A stretch of 64,000 nucleotides of DNA from Bagarius yarrelli (GCA_005784505.1 VCAZ01000020.1:2533368-2597367); one strand, 5' to 3'. Counted from the first letter of the stretch, positions 10,320 to 23,865 are shown. Made by a program: numbers and translations. Notes: a model not told the origin generated them from the sequence alone.

Positions 10320-13300
10320 GTCGGTAGACGTGCCCTTTAATTTACAGCGCAAAATTACGTCCCTGCACATCTGTATAACCGCTGGGGGCTGTGCTCTGCA
10401 TGTCTTCCGAAATTCAATCCCTATTTATATATTTCTGTGATACTATAAATTTATACAAAGTTGAATTTTTTTTTTTTTACTGTATTTGTAATCTTGTTTT
10501 AGTAATTTGTAAAACTAAAAATATTTGTTTAAACACCACCTTATTGAGAGCCTCTTTTTTCTTTTTTGCTTAAAAATAATTGTATCGTTAAGATGATTTT
10601 AAACACCATATATATGTATATAATTATATAAATAGTATTATTAATGTGTATAGTAATATTTCTAACTGGTTAAATAATTAAGGTCAAGCTTTAAGACAGT
10701 AAAAGAACAGAACCATAGAAGACCTTCCGTCTCCATAGAAACAGTTTTGTCTTCTCAGCATCACTATGGTTACTCGTCGAGGCATGGAGGCAATAATGAG
10801 GCAAACCACATTATACATATATATATTTTTATTACATTTATGATTAAATTTTTTATTAACTTAATTTATTAACAACTAAAGAGCATTTTTCACTTGATGC
10901 GTGACACAAGCTATAAATTTATTAGTGTTTATTTAAAATAAAACAGCCCAAAAAAATGTTATAGATAAAATACCAAAAATTTTTGTTTTTGTTAAACAAA
11001 AAAAAATGTGTTTAGTAAGCATAATATTTTGGTTTCTTTTGACAGGCCCAGTTATAATGATGGGGTTGTGATTACTGTTACACATCCTGTGCTTTCAGCA
11101 AGTTTTCCCATCTAGTTAAAACACTACTTGCTCTTTAGCATACTTAATACTGATTATTAATTAGAAGCGTGATGAGATCTCGTGACAATGTATCTCGCAA
11201 GATCCAACTTGTCTTGTGAGAATGTAACGATAGAAGATGCCCCGACACATCTAAATTATTAAATGTGGCAACATTTTGGTGTTCCGGTGGAAATAATAAC
11301 AGAGAACGATAGACAAAGACAACAGACAATGACTGCTTTTTTTTCCACCGGAGTTCAACAGCTGTTGAGGTATTGACGTCCGAGCAGAAACTGCTACAAC
11401 TGCCACTACACTAAATAACTGACAGGGCAAAAGTTTGTGGCAAGAAATTTTGCAGTGTGTTTATATTTTGTTACCGCATGTAATTAATTAGAATAAAAGT
11501 TACATTTAATAAAGTGGATTTTAGAAAGCATTTTGTGCATTTGCATTTTCTGTTTTTTAGCTGAATTAAAGACTATTTTTCCCTGTAATTCACCACTGAG
11601 TCTAAAAATCTTGTCTTCTGGGATTCAGGTCTTAACACACCCCTACTAATAATAATTAACTTTGAAAATCCTTACAATGTTTTACGTTCGCATTCAAAGT
11701 TCTTTTATAAGTCGCAAAATGTAAGGATTTTTCTAGTTGGCATCAACGTCTGATGCAAATCAGACAAAAAGTGCTGCCTAACCCTCCCGTAGAGGGTTAA
11801 ACAAAAACAATTGCCACTGGAGATGTATAAATTTGACGCAGTAACTAAACTTTTCTTAAGAGAACTAATTCAGGGGTTCGATGGTAACGAGATGGATTGA
11901 TTTATGCTCCCGTGATTGGATACCGAACAGGTTTTTTTTGTGTGGATATTATAAAACTAACCAGGACACAGAACTAACAGTGTATATACACAGTGTTACA
12001 AGACAAAAAAAAATGAGATGTAAAAAAAAGACAAAAGACAAACTTAAAGGTTTGAACCTTTTTAATTAGTTGTTAATGAATTCTGTACAAGTTCTATAAC
12101 CCATTTTCTTGAGATATCCTGCTCTTGTGAAACCTGAACATTGTTTGGCCTCTTTATGTATAGCACTTCTGTGATAAACACTTTCCCCTCTCTAAACATA
12201 ATTCCACATACAAACATCCCTCCATCATGTGTGTGTATCCACACATGCCCAAGCACACACATTGGTCTAAGACATCGGCGGTCCCAATTTCTTTTAAACA
12301 ACAAAACTGGGATAATTTGAACAGATTTTCCTGACTAGTCCTGTCTTGGCTCCACCCAGGCTTGAAAACACAACCTTCAGTTCTGACACCATATGGAATC
12401 CAGCATGTTTTGCTGCAAAAAAAAAAAAACTAGAGAAAGATTTAGGTGTTGTTGTTGTTCTCTTTTTGCAACAGTAAACAATCTTAGACATTAAGTGAAG
12501 AAAAAACACTAAAACTAGGAAGTCATGATGAAATTGATGCAGAAGAGAACAGGGAGCAAGAAACAAGTGAAGTTATAAAAAAATTAAAAAATAACGGATG
12601 CGCTGGGCGTGCGGTATTGCACCTCAAACTTAAAAATTAACAACAATAAAATAACATTCAAGTAAACGCTGGTGCCTGTTGTGAGCTGGCATTGAGAATC
12701 CTGCTTCAGTTTACCGTAAAAACATCTGTAATGCGGAATGTTATGCAATACGCTTGGGTTATTAGTGTAAACAGTGCAGAAAAAGAAAAGAAATGCCAGC
12801 GTGGGAACGGTGTATCAAAACATGCTGGATGCGGTGTAAACATATACAATTAGCTAGGAACTTTCTATACACTAAAATGTTCTTAAAATGTCCTCCTGTA
12901 CACATTTAATACTGGCTCTAAAATACTACAATCCCTTCAAAAAGCACTGCTCAACAGACTCCTAACCCTGAGACATAACAAGGAATGCTGGGATAGGTAG
13001 TCTTTCCTCTTTTTTTTTTTTGTCCAATAAATTGGACTTGTCTTAAATTCTCCATCACAGTAATATCACTTGCATTCTCCAACTAGTGGTCAACATTGGC
13101 AAGACAGAAAATTATAAAATAGTCATTAAAAGAAACAATTCAATTAAAAACAAAAAATAACAAACATTACAACTGCAGTAGTTGAAATAACAGTATTTGT
13201 CCATCTCTTATGTTCCAATGACTAGTTTCCATAGCAAAACTATGATTATCCTATACAAGATTTCCAAGTTAGTGCTTTTATGTACACACACATTATATAA

Positions 13301-14745
13301 GTACAATATAGGTTCCAAAGTGTTGAACAGTGAACAAGCTTAAACCTTGCTGTCAATTTTTTTGTTGACAGGTATAATACACGTATACACTCACTCATAT
13401 ATAAATGTGTAGTGTGGACGTTTGTATACAAAATGGCCTCTGTACATTAGCGCTTGATACACAGAACTGCAATCAGCTCTCTTATGGACATGTACACCGA
13501 ACATACATTTGCTTTTGTAAACAGAGACAAAGGGGATGCATTGACTACTGTTTTATACTGCTTTTTCGCAATATACGCAACATCTTACGTGTGTGTCACT
13601 ATGTAGCGGACAATTATTGCTCAGCCAGAGCTAAGAAAACTGGCAGCATGCCCATATAAGGAGAGTGGGCGGAGTTGCTTTAGGTTAGTCAGGCATCTGG
13701 ATGGCAGTGTGCGACATGAGTTTGGTATTTAAAAAAACAAAACAAAAAAAAAACCCTTCTTGTCCCTAATACAAATGTGCACTTGTAACAACCAGTATGT
13801 TTTTTAAGTATAGCTTAATTATATACATAACTACATGGTATTCTTTTCAAGCACCCACCCGGTTTCAGGTTAGTTCAACATCACGCACTAATTCCGACAC
13901 CAATCACTTCTCCTTCAATAGTAAAGCTCACATTAAATAGTTCTTCTATGAATTCCTGGACCATTATCACTTCACGCAGGAACTGTTAAAACAGCACCAT
14001 CACAGCACCAGAATGGGCTCTGTAGTGTTTGGTGGGAAGTTACACAGTTGCAGTACCGAAAATTAGCGCTGCAGCAAGTTCCGTTTGAAGCTTTAAAAGC
14101 TGATGGAGCCTAACATGAATTCTCCATCTGCTTAAATGTTAAAAAAAAAAAGTCGGTAAGTCAGCACTGTAGGATGTGACAGTTTTATGAATCTTGACAG
14201 TTTGTTACTAATGTAGTGTTAGTTAGAACAATGTGCTAGCACGCCACAATAAGCAAATCAAGCACTGTTCAATTGCAGAAAGAGCAATAAAACGGAGGTA
14301 GTGTGTTGAAATTTCTGATTTCAGGATTACAAACATCCCTCAGCAAAGTTCCTATATGGTTACCCAACCCTACACCAGGGCTTTGCTTATAGATTTACTT
14401 TCCATCAATGATTCTCAAGCCCCTACCATTTCCTCTCATTTTTTTTTGCCACACTAAACTTTCCTGTCAGTCCCCATTGCCAGCACCTCCCTTGGTAACC
14501 CTGAGATTTACCAATCCGCCTATAAAGTATAGTTGATATCTGCCATTTGCTTTATGTAACACTACTCAGAGCCAAAGTCACGACCAAAGCTACAGCTACT
14601 GCCGGCTGATTACGGTAAGGGAGTGGAATAAAAATCACTAATTCCATTACAACACTACCCGAAGGAGTAATCAGCCTTCTAAATATTATAAAATACCACT
14701 CCAGTACGTCTCCTGTCGATTAATGCGTCATGATGCCTACATGCT
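10320..14745. other. Interval between CDIPT and the TAOK2 stop; left part AT-rich intergenic, right part probably TAOK2 3' UTR
   Basis: No coding exon was found on either strand. From about 12,060 to 14,745 the DNA directly follows the TAOK2 stop on the minus strand and is repeat-poor, as expected of a long 3' UTR. A weak ATTAAA on the minus strand at 12061-12066 could be the end. The part left of 11,200 is AT-rich with no features beyond the inverted repeat at 10230. Confidence 0.4.
11263..11345 (+). pseudogene. Decayed BED-type zinc-finger transposase fragment (hAT/ZBED-like)
   Basis: The plus strand from 11263 reads MWQHFGVPVEIITENDR, which resembles the start of a BED finger (the W-x-HFGFPV motif typical of hAT transposases and ZBED proteins). 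The expected CxxC and HxxxH residues are not kept in frame downstream, and stops follow. A short inverted match (ccggtggaaa / tttccaccgg) flanks it. This is a relic, not a gene. Confidence 0.4.
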
Positions 14746-17700
14746 TTAAGAGTAGGAGAGATGGGAACCATTAGAGATGTGGGAGGTGACGGAGGTGCTG
14801 CGGCTCAAACCTCCATCGCCCGCTCCACCGGGCCCTCCCCCTGACGCCGTCCTTCTAAGTGGCCCTGGGCTGTTTCTTAGGGCCATTAAACTGGGCCCCC
14901 TGACTACCAGACCCTCACTTCTTCCCCCGTAGCCACCCTGCGAAGAAGAGGAGGAAGACGATGATGGTGGGGAGGAGGGTGAAAAGGAGACTGGTGGGGG
15001 AGGCGGAGGAGGAGGGAGCAGAGCCAAAGACTGTGCAGACACATGGCTGGAAAGATGGCGCGAGTGGCCATGAGCATAGGAGGATGCGCGGTGGCTTCCC
15101 CCTCCGCTGCCCCCCCACTCTCTCTCACGCTCTCGCTCCCTCTCTCTCTCCCTCTCCCTTTCTCTCTCTCGTTCACGGTAAAGGTGCGGTGTGCTCTGAT
15201 GGTGGTACTGCTGTGCAATGTAATGCAGGCGATGATGAGAAGAAGAGGAAGAGGAGGAGGATGAAGAGGCGGATGACAGAGAACTAGGCAGGCCACGTGA
15301 TTTCGGAGTGTCAAAATCTCCATCCCTTTCACGCTCACGGCTCGAGACAGATACAGACTCCCCTCGACTGAATGCTGAAGTGCTGTTCTGGCTCCTCCAG
15401 GATGGTGGTGCTGCAGAGTTTTGGACACCGTGGGTCCAGTGACTGCCTGATCGGGGTACAGGGCGTGACGGCCAACCGCCTGAACCTGATGAGGGTGGGT
15501 TAGAGTATCCCTGGCTGTAGGCTTCAGCTGGAATTCCTGTTAGCGCCATGTTGCTGAAGCCAAGACGCATACTTTCCGAGTCGAATGCCTCAATCTCTCG
15601 AGCCTGACGCTCTAGTAGCGTTCGAATTCGCTCTGATCGGTCATTCTGCAGGGACAGCATCTCCTCCTCAATCTGGAGAAAGTTCAAAAAGATTTCACAG
15701 TGACAATAATTAATAATTATCTTGATATAAAAACATGACTGTCTGCCCAGCAGGGTTTCTTACCCTCTGCTCAAGCAGAGCTCTGCGGATGGATACTCTC
15801 TGTTCCAAGTCTTTAAATTCCCTCTCATGTTGTGTATCCGTGTGCATTTTGATCTTGCTCTGGTATGCATTGAGTAGTTCCAGCTCCTGCTGCAACTGCA
15901 TTCGCAGCACCTGGTACTCCGCCTCCTGTGTCTCATCCAACCGCAACTGTAGAGGTATACCAAGAAGTAGGATGTCAGTAGAGACACATTCTAAAGCTAG
16001 AAGTGACATTTGTAAGGTGTGGAACCGGTTGTCTGTAGTGACCCATTTGCCCACTCAATAGCTATTATGATAGCTAGTAATTTGATCTAATCGATGAACA
16101 TTAATAACATTGATACACTAATAAGTATCACAATATTTTCTTTTCACAATAGTGTATTGATATTCTAACCTCAAGTATCAATACATATTTAAATTACATT
16201 TTAAACTGATTATGTTAATATTAAATCAAATTACCCCAGTACATGTTAAACAACTTCCAGTTTCAGTTCCTGTAGTTGTTGGGGACACATACGGCCAGAA
16301 CAACCATGCCGGAAAAAACATTGGATTGCAATATGTATTTTCTTGCAATATATTGTAATACACAGCCCTCATTAAGCCTTAATTCTGTAGCTGTCCCATA
16401 TCAATACTGGAACCCACATCCTGTTGCTATGATATCCAATGTGTTGTGTGGTATATGTCAAAAGGTGGTCTCTCCTTGCCTTACTCACAGCCTGTGTGGA
16501 CAGCATGTCATTTATGGAGTGGTCATACTGCTCAGCCAGGATAGCTAATTTTCGTGTTTGCTCCTCTTTTAGCCTTTTCAGCACAGCTTTGTGGTCCGAC
16601 TTGGGTGTAGTTTCCAGCAGGTGGTTCCGTAATGCCTTGTACTGTCGTGTCTGAATTTTACACGTGTCCTGGAACTGACGTTTAATCTGGAGCTCTTTAG
16701 TCTGAAATAGGAAATAGCATGAAAGGGGCAATAAGGAGTAAAAAAAAAAAGGTCAAATGAAGGAAATGCCTTTATAAACCCTATGGTAAATTCTCACTAC
16801 TGGTTGTATGTGCATTCGGAAGGGTGTTTGCTCTCTTACCTTTAGACTTTTAGGCTGCTGACGGACCTCCATACTGTGTTTCTGCCGCAGTTCCTGCTCA
16901 CGCCTCTTGTTATAATCCATCTGATTGGCCAGTTCACTCTGGTGCTGAGTGCGGATGAGATCGGATCGCGTTTGCTGCACTAGGCCCAGCTGACGGAACT
17001 CCAGCTCCTGAGTGGACTCATGATGCCGCAACAACATGGCACACTCCAGATCTTTCTGAGTCTGGCGCTTATTTAGCTCCTACAGGGAGACAAAAGATAT
17101 TTGGAGAGAATATAACCTATTTATTTGTTGTAGATCAAAGAAGTTGTCTGACATACTGTTTGCCATCTCTCAGATAAAACACTTGCTCTATAAGTTAAGC
17201 TTAGGCTATGTCTTACCTCTCGGAGTAGATCCTGCTCCAGATTGTGTCGTGCTAGAAGCATCTTCCTCTTATACTGTCGGCATTGGAGTTCATAATACTG
17301 TCTTTGTCGACGCAGTAAGCCAGCCTCTTCCTCAGCCTGGAACTGCTGGAGACACTCTTTCTGCCTCACCAGCCATTCTTGCTTCTCCCGCTTGGGAGTG
17401 GACTGGTTCTCATTTAGCTCCTGAAAACACACACAGTTTAAGCAGAATGTAAAAAAAATATGGATACAAGCTTCATGCCACTATCAAACTTGTATCACTT
17501 ATCAGCTTTTTCCATTCAATTACAAATATCATTAAAAAAAATTAACCAGAAGGCACAGATGGCTAAACCCACCTCTTTAAGCTGTTCCTTGCGCTGCCTG
17601 TACTGGCGTTTCTGTGCCTCTAGCAGGTTGGTAAGCTCCTTCTTTTGCTGGCCCAAGATGTGCTGCTGGAATTTCTTTTCTTCAGCCTGCGCGGCTTTTG

Positions 17701-20700
17701 TCTGAGGATTAGGATATGTGAAACTTCAGTTTTTGTTATTTTCACCCTTTTTCCTGTCTAAGATAGAGGGAACATCTCTCAACAATCATTTTTTATTTCG
17801 CGGCAGCTCTTACCTCCTTCTCCAAGATAGCCTGGTGCTTCTTGGATAGTTTGTCTGCCTCGCTGCTGAAACTGTTCCTCTGGCTCTCCAGCTCTTTGTC
17901 CAGCCTTAGCTGGTGCTCATCCATCTCAGTCTTGAGTTTGTTTTCCAACGCCAGCAGCTGCTTTTGATGCTGTCGCCTCATACGCTTATAACCAGTCATC
18001 TGTTCACGCAGTGCTGAACCCTGCTCGTGCTCCTGGATCTGCCGGGTAACCTAAGTGGACAAAAAAGGGGTTTTCCTTTAGCTTTCTGCTTAATTATTTT
18101 TAACCACAGGGACATCTGAAGTCATAGAGCCAGATAAATGTCCCCCTACCACACCCATTCCGCACTGTTACTACTAATACAACAGATTTCTAGGGGGGTC
18201 CCAAAGAAGCACTCCTGGGTAACAGTTCTGAGAGAATGTGCAGTCAGTTTCTTACCAGTGAAGCTGTTCGAATGGTAGCAAAGTGGTCACGGTTGCGGTA
18301 GTGTGCTCTCCTGCGGGCTCCGGACGATACCTGCTGTTGCTGCGGTTGTTGAGAGTCAATTTCCGGCTGGTATGGGTCATCATAAATGTTATCAGGACCC
18401 TGTTGTTTACATACACAACCACACAGAAACAAAATCCACACATTAATAAATTACCTTTATGCTTTGACATATAAAAAGACCTACAGTATGTGTATAAAAG
18501 CAAAACTAACACACACACGTGTACTCACAGTAGGTCGGTGTATGATAGAGCTATTGGAAGTGACTGTGTGTTCTCCTTCCCCCATCATGGCCATTTCAGT
18601 ACTGTCATCCGAGCCATCGGCAAGACTGTTAACTGACGAGCTTTGGGAACTGGCGCTAATGGACATTGAGGGCACAGACTGAGAACTCTCCATACTGTTG
18701 ACTGTGCCCATCCGCAACAAGTATTGATCCACATCCTAAAGACACAACAGAGAAGTAACCAAACTGGAAAAAAAATAGGCAGAAAACGGAAGCAAGTTGA
18801 AAATATGTATTGATAAAAGACATGCCTCCTCCTCTTCGCCTCCGTCCTGGGCAGGGCCATTGTGCGTCTCTTGGAAAAGAATCTTTTTCATCTTTCTGTA
18901 CTGCAGGTTGTCAAGTTCTCTTACAGCATCTTTTGTCCGCACTATCAGGTCCATCACCACAGATAGGGGGCGTTCTCTGCACAGGAACCGATGCTGCAGG
19001 TACAAAATAAGGTGGAACATGCAACCGGTTTGTCTACCAAATAATTAAGATTCCAATTAAGATTCCATTGTGAAATTATGATAAGGACTTTTAAGGGACT
19101 AATCACATTTCCTTAAACTGATGATAGACACCTGACAAAAAAAACAAAGGGTGTGTGTAGAGTGGATTTACAAGCTTTCCCCCAGCTAAATATTTTACAG
19201 CATGTGTGTCACACAGATGCTAAAAACTGCACACAATAAGTATATTGAGAGAGGTGTAAACAACAGCTGATTATCTTATATATTATTATTCAACTAAATT
19301 AAAGCAAAAAAAATTATAAGTAAGTCCTTAAAGAGAAATTTGTCTTTAAGCGCAAGTCTTACATTGAGCAGCACATCAGAGGTAGGCCTGTCCTGAGGAA
19401 TCTTCTGTAGACAAGAGTCCACAAAGTTACGGAAATAATCTGACCTGGAAAGGTAAAATGCAGTGACAATAACTAAGCAACAGCAAATGCTGGGGCTATC
19501 GTTAACCATCTTTATATCTTGTCCGTCATGTCTTGTCTGTCATGTCTTGGCCCGTGTATATTTTTACTCATTAGTCCATCCGTCTAGCAATCCACGCGAA
19601 TAGATATCCACCCGTCTAAGCGTCCACGTGTCTATCTGTTACCTACTCATTTATCTGTCTGTCTGTCTATCCATACATGTATCTATCCATTATCGAATCA
19701 ACACACCAGATAGACAGACAATTTAGATTTTTATAAATTGCGATGAAATTAAGGTCAAGGTATAAATCTAATACTCGACAAAAAATATGATGCCTAAATA
19801 GAAAAACAGAAGAGATGCATAAACAGGGAGCTCACCAGTGATTTGAGGCCAGGATGGGACTTTCGTTCTGAGCTATGTGATATAAGGCACTCATAGCATT
19901 CATGTTAAACAGGGGAGGCTTCCGCTCCGCTAGAGGGATTAAACCAGAGTGGCAGAATCAATAAAAAGAAAAAGAAAGCAAAACAAAACACAGAAGCAAA
20001 GAGAATAAAAGTAAAAAAGTATGGGGGCAAAGAAGAACACAATACAAAACAGAAATTAGATATAGCTTGTCACCAAAACGTATATACTGATCCAACACCC
20101 ACAGAATGTGCTGTACCTGGATACAGGTGTTATATTACCCACACTTACCCAGCTCTATACAGGTAATTCCCAGAGACCAGACATCAACCTTGCCATCATA
20201 CTGCCCTTCATCCATTGCTAGAATCACTTCTGGGGCCATCCTGTACATCACAGAGCAAAAGGAACATGTCACACTGATGTCAATGTAAGATCATGCTTAA
20301 GGTGAATGACTTAATAAAAAATAAAAACCAAATAAGCGAAAGCACAAAATATCTGCACATGCATGTATATGTATATATATATATATATAAATATAAAAGG
20401 ACACAGCATTAAGAGATGTAATTAAAAAAAAAAAAAAAAAAAAGGCCTGCATTAAAAGAGGAAGCCAGAGTTATGTGAATAGGTAATGGCGTCTTTATAA
20501 AGCCGGGCTCACACCATGCAATTTTGTTTAGGATTTGTTTGTCTGTTTACTAAGTGACGTTCACTAAAGTCTTATTTAACGGTCGTTGCGATCAGTTTTT
20601 TCCTTCAATAAAATCCAGGCAGTGTCAGAGATCAAACCAAGAACCAATAGGAGCAGCACTAGACCGGATGACGAAATTAGCGTGACAACTTCAAACCATA

Positions 20701-23611
20701 TTGGAAACCGTCAGTCCCCCCCCCCCAAAGTACAGCAAAAAAAAAAAAAGAAAAAAGCAAGAAAAAAAAAAGAAAAGAAGAGAATCTTATGGAGGTGCTT
20801 ATTGCTGCTAGCTACTATTTAGCGAGAAAATAGGGTTACTGGATTAATGACAACCATTTTAAAAACTTCTTGACAAGTGAGATCCTTTATTGATGCATGG
20901 AGATGGTTTTCATATAGTCTGACAGGCAACAATTGCAAAAGACTATTGAAAATTGCACGGTATAAGACATCATTCTCAAATATTATTTAAAGAACCTTAA
21001 ACCTTAATTCCAGTTCACGTTTTTTTTTTATTGCACAATAATATATTTCACAACATTTAAATAGGTAGTTATTCCAGAAAATCATCAAAATTAGCTTAAT
21101 ACTATAATTAAAACTTTATTATTTTATTTAAAGTATTAACTTTAATACTTTAAAAATGAAAATGACTTCACCTTATTTCATTACATTATTTTATTTTTTT
21201 TATCTGGGGCTTGATAATTGTAGTGAATTAAATATGAACTTGGATTAACCTCACTATAACAACAAATTCACATTTTACGGTTGTGTGAACAAAACTCAAA
21301 CTTTCCTCAATTAACATCTTTTCACACATACAAAATAATTAACATTTAAATAGCATGGAAAAAAATTAAAGATGAAAATGCATTATGTAAATACAAAGTG
21401 TCCATATAGCATGTAAGATGCCGATCTAATGATATGCATAGATTATAGAATAAATGGAAGCCATGTGCAAAAAAAGCGTCTTACCAGTAGGGTGTACCAA
21501 CAAAAGAGTTAGCAGGAGCCACGATGGAGGCGGAGCCGAAATCTCCAAGCTTCACTTGACCGGGCTCAGTAAGCAAAATATTACCTGCTTTCACATCCCT
21601 GTGAGAGAGAGGTAGATTTTACAAACTGAAACTGCAAACCTGAAATGATTAAACAAGCGGCAAACACATAAATGTAGGCAGTCACAGTAAATGTACCTGT
21701 GGATCATATTATGGGAGTGAAGGTAGGCCAGACCCTGCAGTGCACCATGGGTAATAGCAGCAATTTCCACCTCCTGTAGGGGCTTCTTATGGACTGCACA
21801 AATAAACCAATACAAACAATACACCATTATTATCTGAAGTTTAATAATGTAATTTAATATCTTTAAGTACCCGTGAAATGAACTGAGAGTTTAATTTGTT
21901 TTCGCACGCAGATGGTTTTCTTTGAAAACAGGATGCCAGAGACGATTTGCACACTAGCCAACACCCCGGCGAAATTTAAACAAACTAAAACAAGCAAGAT
22001 GTGTGGAATGATGAAACGCTTAGAAAGCATGTTAGAATTTCAATTACATTTTTAATGTGTTCACTTAAACAAAGCCACAACCTTAGATGAACCCTAAGAA
22101 GTCGTAGCTGAGTGGTTAAAGTGTTGGACTGCTGACTGGAAGATTATCAATAATCTGCTTAGTTTGATGATAATGGATAAAATGTTTTGGCATTAAGTCA
22201 TCTTTCGTTGAGATTCCACATGTCTAAACAGTAAGCTTATTTACTTTTACTGATAAAGCAAACAGGTAGAATATAAAGGCAAAGCCCTATTCTCAGTCAA
22301 TTCCAGCTGTCACTTATGATTTAGTACAACCTTCACACTCATATCATCAACTACTCTGGGGTGGTTGAAGTGTGTGGAAAAAAATATTTTATTTGCTGCT
22401 TCTCGAGCATCAAGCACACCCAAGCGCAGGACAAACAATGTGCTAGAGAGACATTAATTACCAGAACATCCAGTACCACATGTTTTCTTGAAAAAGTGGC
22501 AAACAATAATACCAGGAAAAGATGAGGAAACTAAACCGTGAAGTAAAGTACGAGAAATGTGCAAGAAAGAATTTGGATGTAAAAGAAAAAAATCTTTACT
22601 TACCCTCTAAAAGATCAGAGGCAGAACCCAAACAATACTCCATTACCAGCTATGAGAGGGAAAAACAGTAAACGCATGTCAATAACCAACTCTCTACACT
22701 CAACATCACACCTCTGGAAAAAGACGTGTGTACACTTACCCATGCTGTGTGCTCCCTTAGGTAGCAGCCTTTATACTCAATAGTGTTAGGGTGCCGAAGC
22801 TTCTGAAGGAACTTCACCTCTTTTATGATGTCCTGCCATTTCTACACACAAATTTAAACAGATGACAAGTTCAAAACAGATGCGCAAACAAAAAAAAATT
22901 GGATTGTTAAGGCTGAAGTTTGAAATAGAATATGTTCACATCTAGTTTATGACACAATATCTGCATCTGGATAAGCTATAAAACACCTGCAGGTTTCTTC
23001 TTCTTTGAAATGCAAGCTTTGCATCAGATGATCACATGATTAGATCATGAAATTATTCATAAAAAAAGTGTAAATTTATTTTTATGAATTTATTCATAGA
23101 ACGACTAAAAAAAGTTTGCCTGGCGCTGTGGTATAGTGGGTTAAGGCGCCGGCACACCAACACCGTTGAGACCCGGGTTCGATTCTATCTCGGGCTCCCT
23201 CTGCTCCAAAAGCCCCCTCTACCACCAACATCAGCATACCTTTGTCCTTTTTTAAATAAAACAACTTTAAAATTTCAAAATTAGTCTCTCACCTCGTTCG
23301 ACTGTTTGCCGCTGTAAGACATTTTTTTGATTGCAACCACCTCATTGGAGCGAACATCTCGAGCCTAGGAAAGGTAAAATTTAATAGAAGGAAACACCAC
23401 CAGCACCAACACAAAGTTTGTATACTTTAAAAAACTCCTTGAATGTATGAACAGATTTCACTACGTGTCTGGCTCTTACAAAGTACACAGCGCCGAAGCT
23501 TCCATGGCCGATCTCACGAAGGTCAGTGAAGAGTTTCTCGGGGTCATCTTTATAAAAGAGATCTGCTACCTCAGGGTCTTTTAGACTCCCGGCACGGACA
23601 CTCGCAGGCAT
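14746..23611 (-). CDS. taok2: TAOK2, thousand-and-one amino acid (STE20-family) protein kinase 2, short/beta-type C-terminus
   Basis: MAP3K-type serine/threonine kinase upstream of p38/JNK signalling and the cytoskeleton. Nineteen coding exons (5' to 3'): 23480-23611, 23293-23364, 22740-22841, 22604-22649, 21697-21793, 21485-21598, 20149-20240, 19836-19929, 19363-19444, 18826-18993, 18529-18735, 18256-18399, 17814-18050, 17573-17701, 17217-17420, 16840-17079, 16489-16701, 15764-15946, 14746-15672. They give 1160 residues, all phases consistent. Start MPASVRAGSLKDPEVADLF matches TAOK2. Kinase domain about 28-281: GHGSFGAVY loop, VAIKK (Lys57), HRDVKAGN (Asp151), DFG (Asp169), activation-loop Ser181, then GTPYWMAPE. 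A Ser-rich linker (SMSISASSQSSS) and a long coiled coil (about 450-860) follow. The tail ends RSTSVTSHISNGSHLSYS, as in the TAOK1/TAOK2-beta end. The intron after 18826 uses a GC donor. The tail has Ser, Pro and (Arg-Glu)10 runs, making it longer than the roughly 1049-residue human beta form. Confidence 0.96.
15114..15176 (-). repeat. Coding (Arg-Glu)10 tract in the last TAOK2 exon
   Basis: A purine-rich stretch on the coding strand encodes ten Arg-Glu pairs at residues 1018-1037. The codons are mixed (CGT, CGA, AGA, AGG; GAA, GAG), so it is an aged repeat. A Ser run (about 986-997) lies before it and a Pro run (about 1072-1079) after it. Confidence 0.85.
16140..16488. other. TAOK2 intron, nothing seen
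   Basis: Intron between the exons at 15764-15946 and 16489-16701. AT-rich; no repeat or exon recognised. Confidence 0.5.
19640..19700. repeat. Degenerate (GTCTATC)n-like stretch
   Basis: Imperfect tetranucleotide-type repeat (tctgtctgtctatccat) in a TAOK2 intron. Confidence 0.6.
20420..20830. repeat. Probable transposon-like fragment in a TAOK2 intron
   Basis: Starts after a long A run (20425-20443) and carries gccgggctcacaccatgcaa, a motif seen at ends of fish DNA transposons, then C and A homopolymers at 20713-20772. No open frame of meaning. The rest of the intron (20830-21480) is AT-rich and blank. Confidence 0.3.
22100..22150 (+). repeat. Possible tRNA-like SINE head fragment
   Basis: The run tagctgagtggttaaagtgt followed by tggactgctgactggaag resembles the A-box half of the SINE heads elsewhere in the window. 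The body is absent. Confidence 0.4.
23112..23240 (+). repeat. tRNA-derived SINE head, family C
   Basis: tggtatagtgggttaaggcg (A-box-like) and cgggttcgattc (B-box) are spaced as in a tRNA promoter, followed by a non-tRNA body. It differs in sequence from families A and B. It does not read as a functional tRNA because a matching acceptor stem is not evident. Confidence 0.5.
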
Positions 23612-23865
23612 GGCCAGCTCCTAGAATAAAAAAAAGAAGACGAGAAAGCACAAAGCATTGTTACAAACATTTGTATATTTCACAACTCGCATAATTCTGC
23701 ACATAATAACTATTATGTTCAATGACTATGTTATGGCTGTCTAAAAACACATACTAACAATTTTGACACTTTATATAAATGTCTGATTAGTAGAAATTCA
23801 AAATGGAACATTGAGGTCATGACCAGCTGATATATTTTACCCCTTAAGAATTCGTTACAAAGATG

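Noticed and set aside
14904..15428. Long alternative frames over the last TAOK2 exon
   Set aside because: Shadows of the repetitive coding sequence; the TAOK2 frame is supported by homology and splicing.
23112..23200. Possible tRNA gene
   Set aside because: A and B boxes are present but no convincing acceptor or anticodon stem; a SINE body follows.
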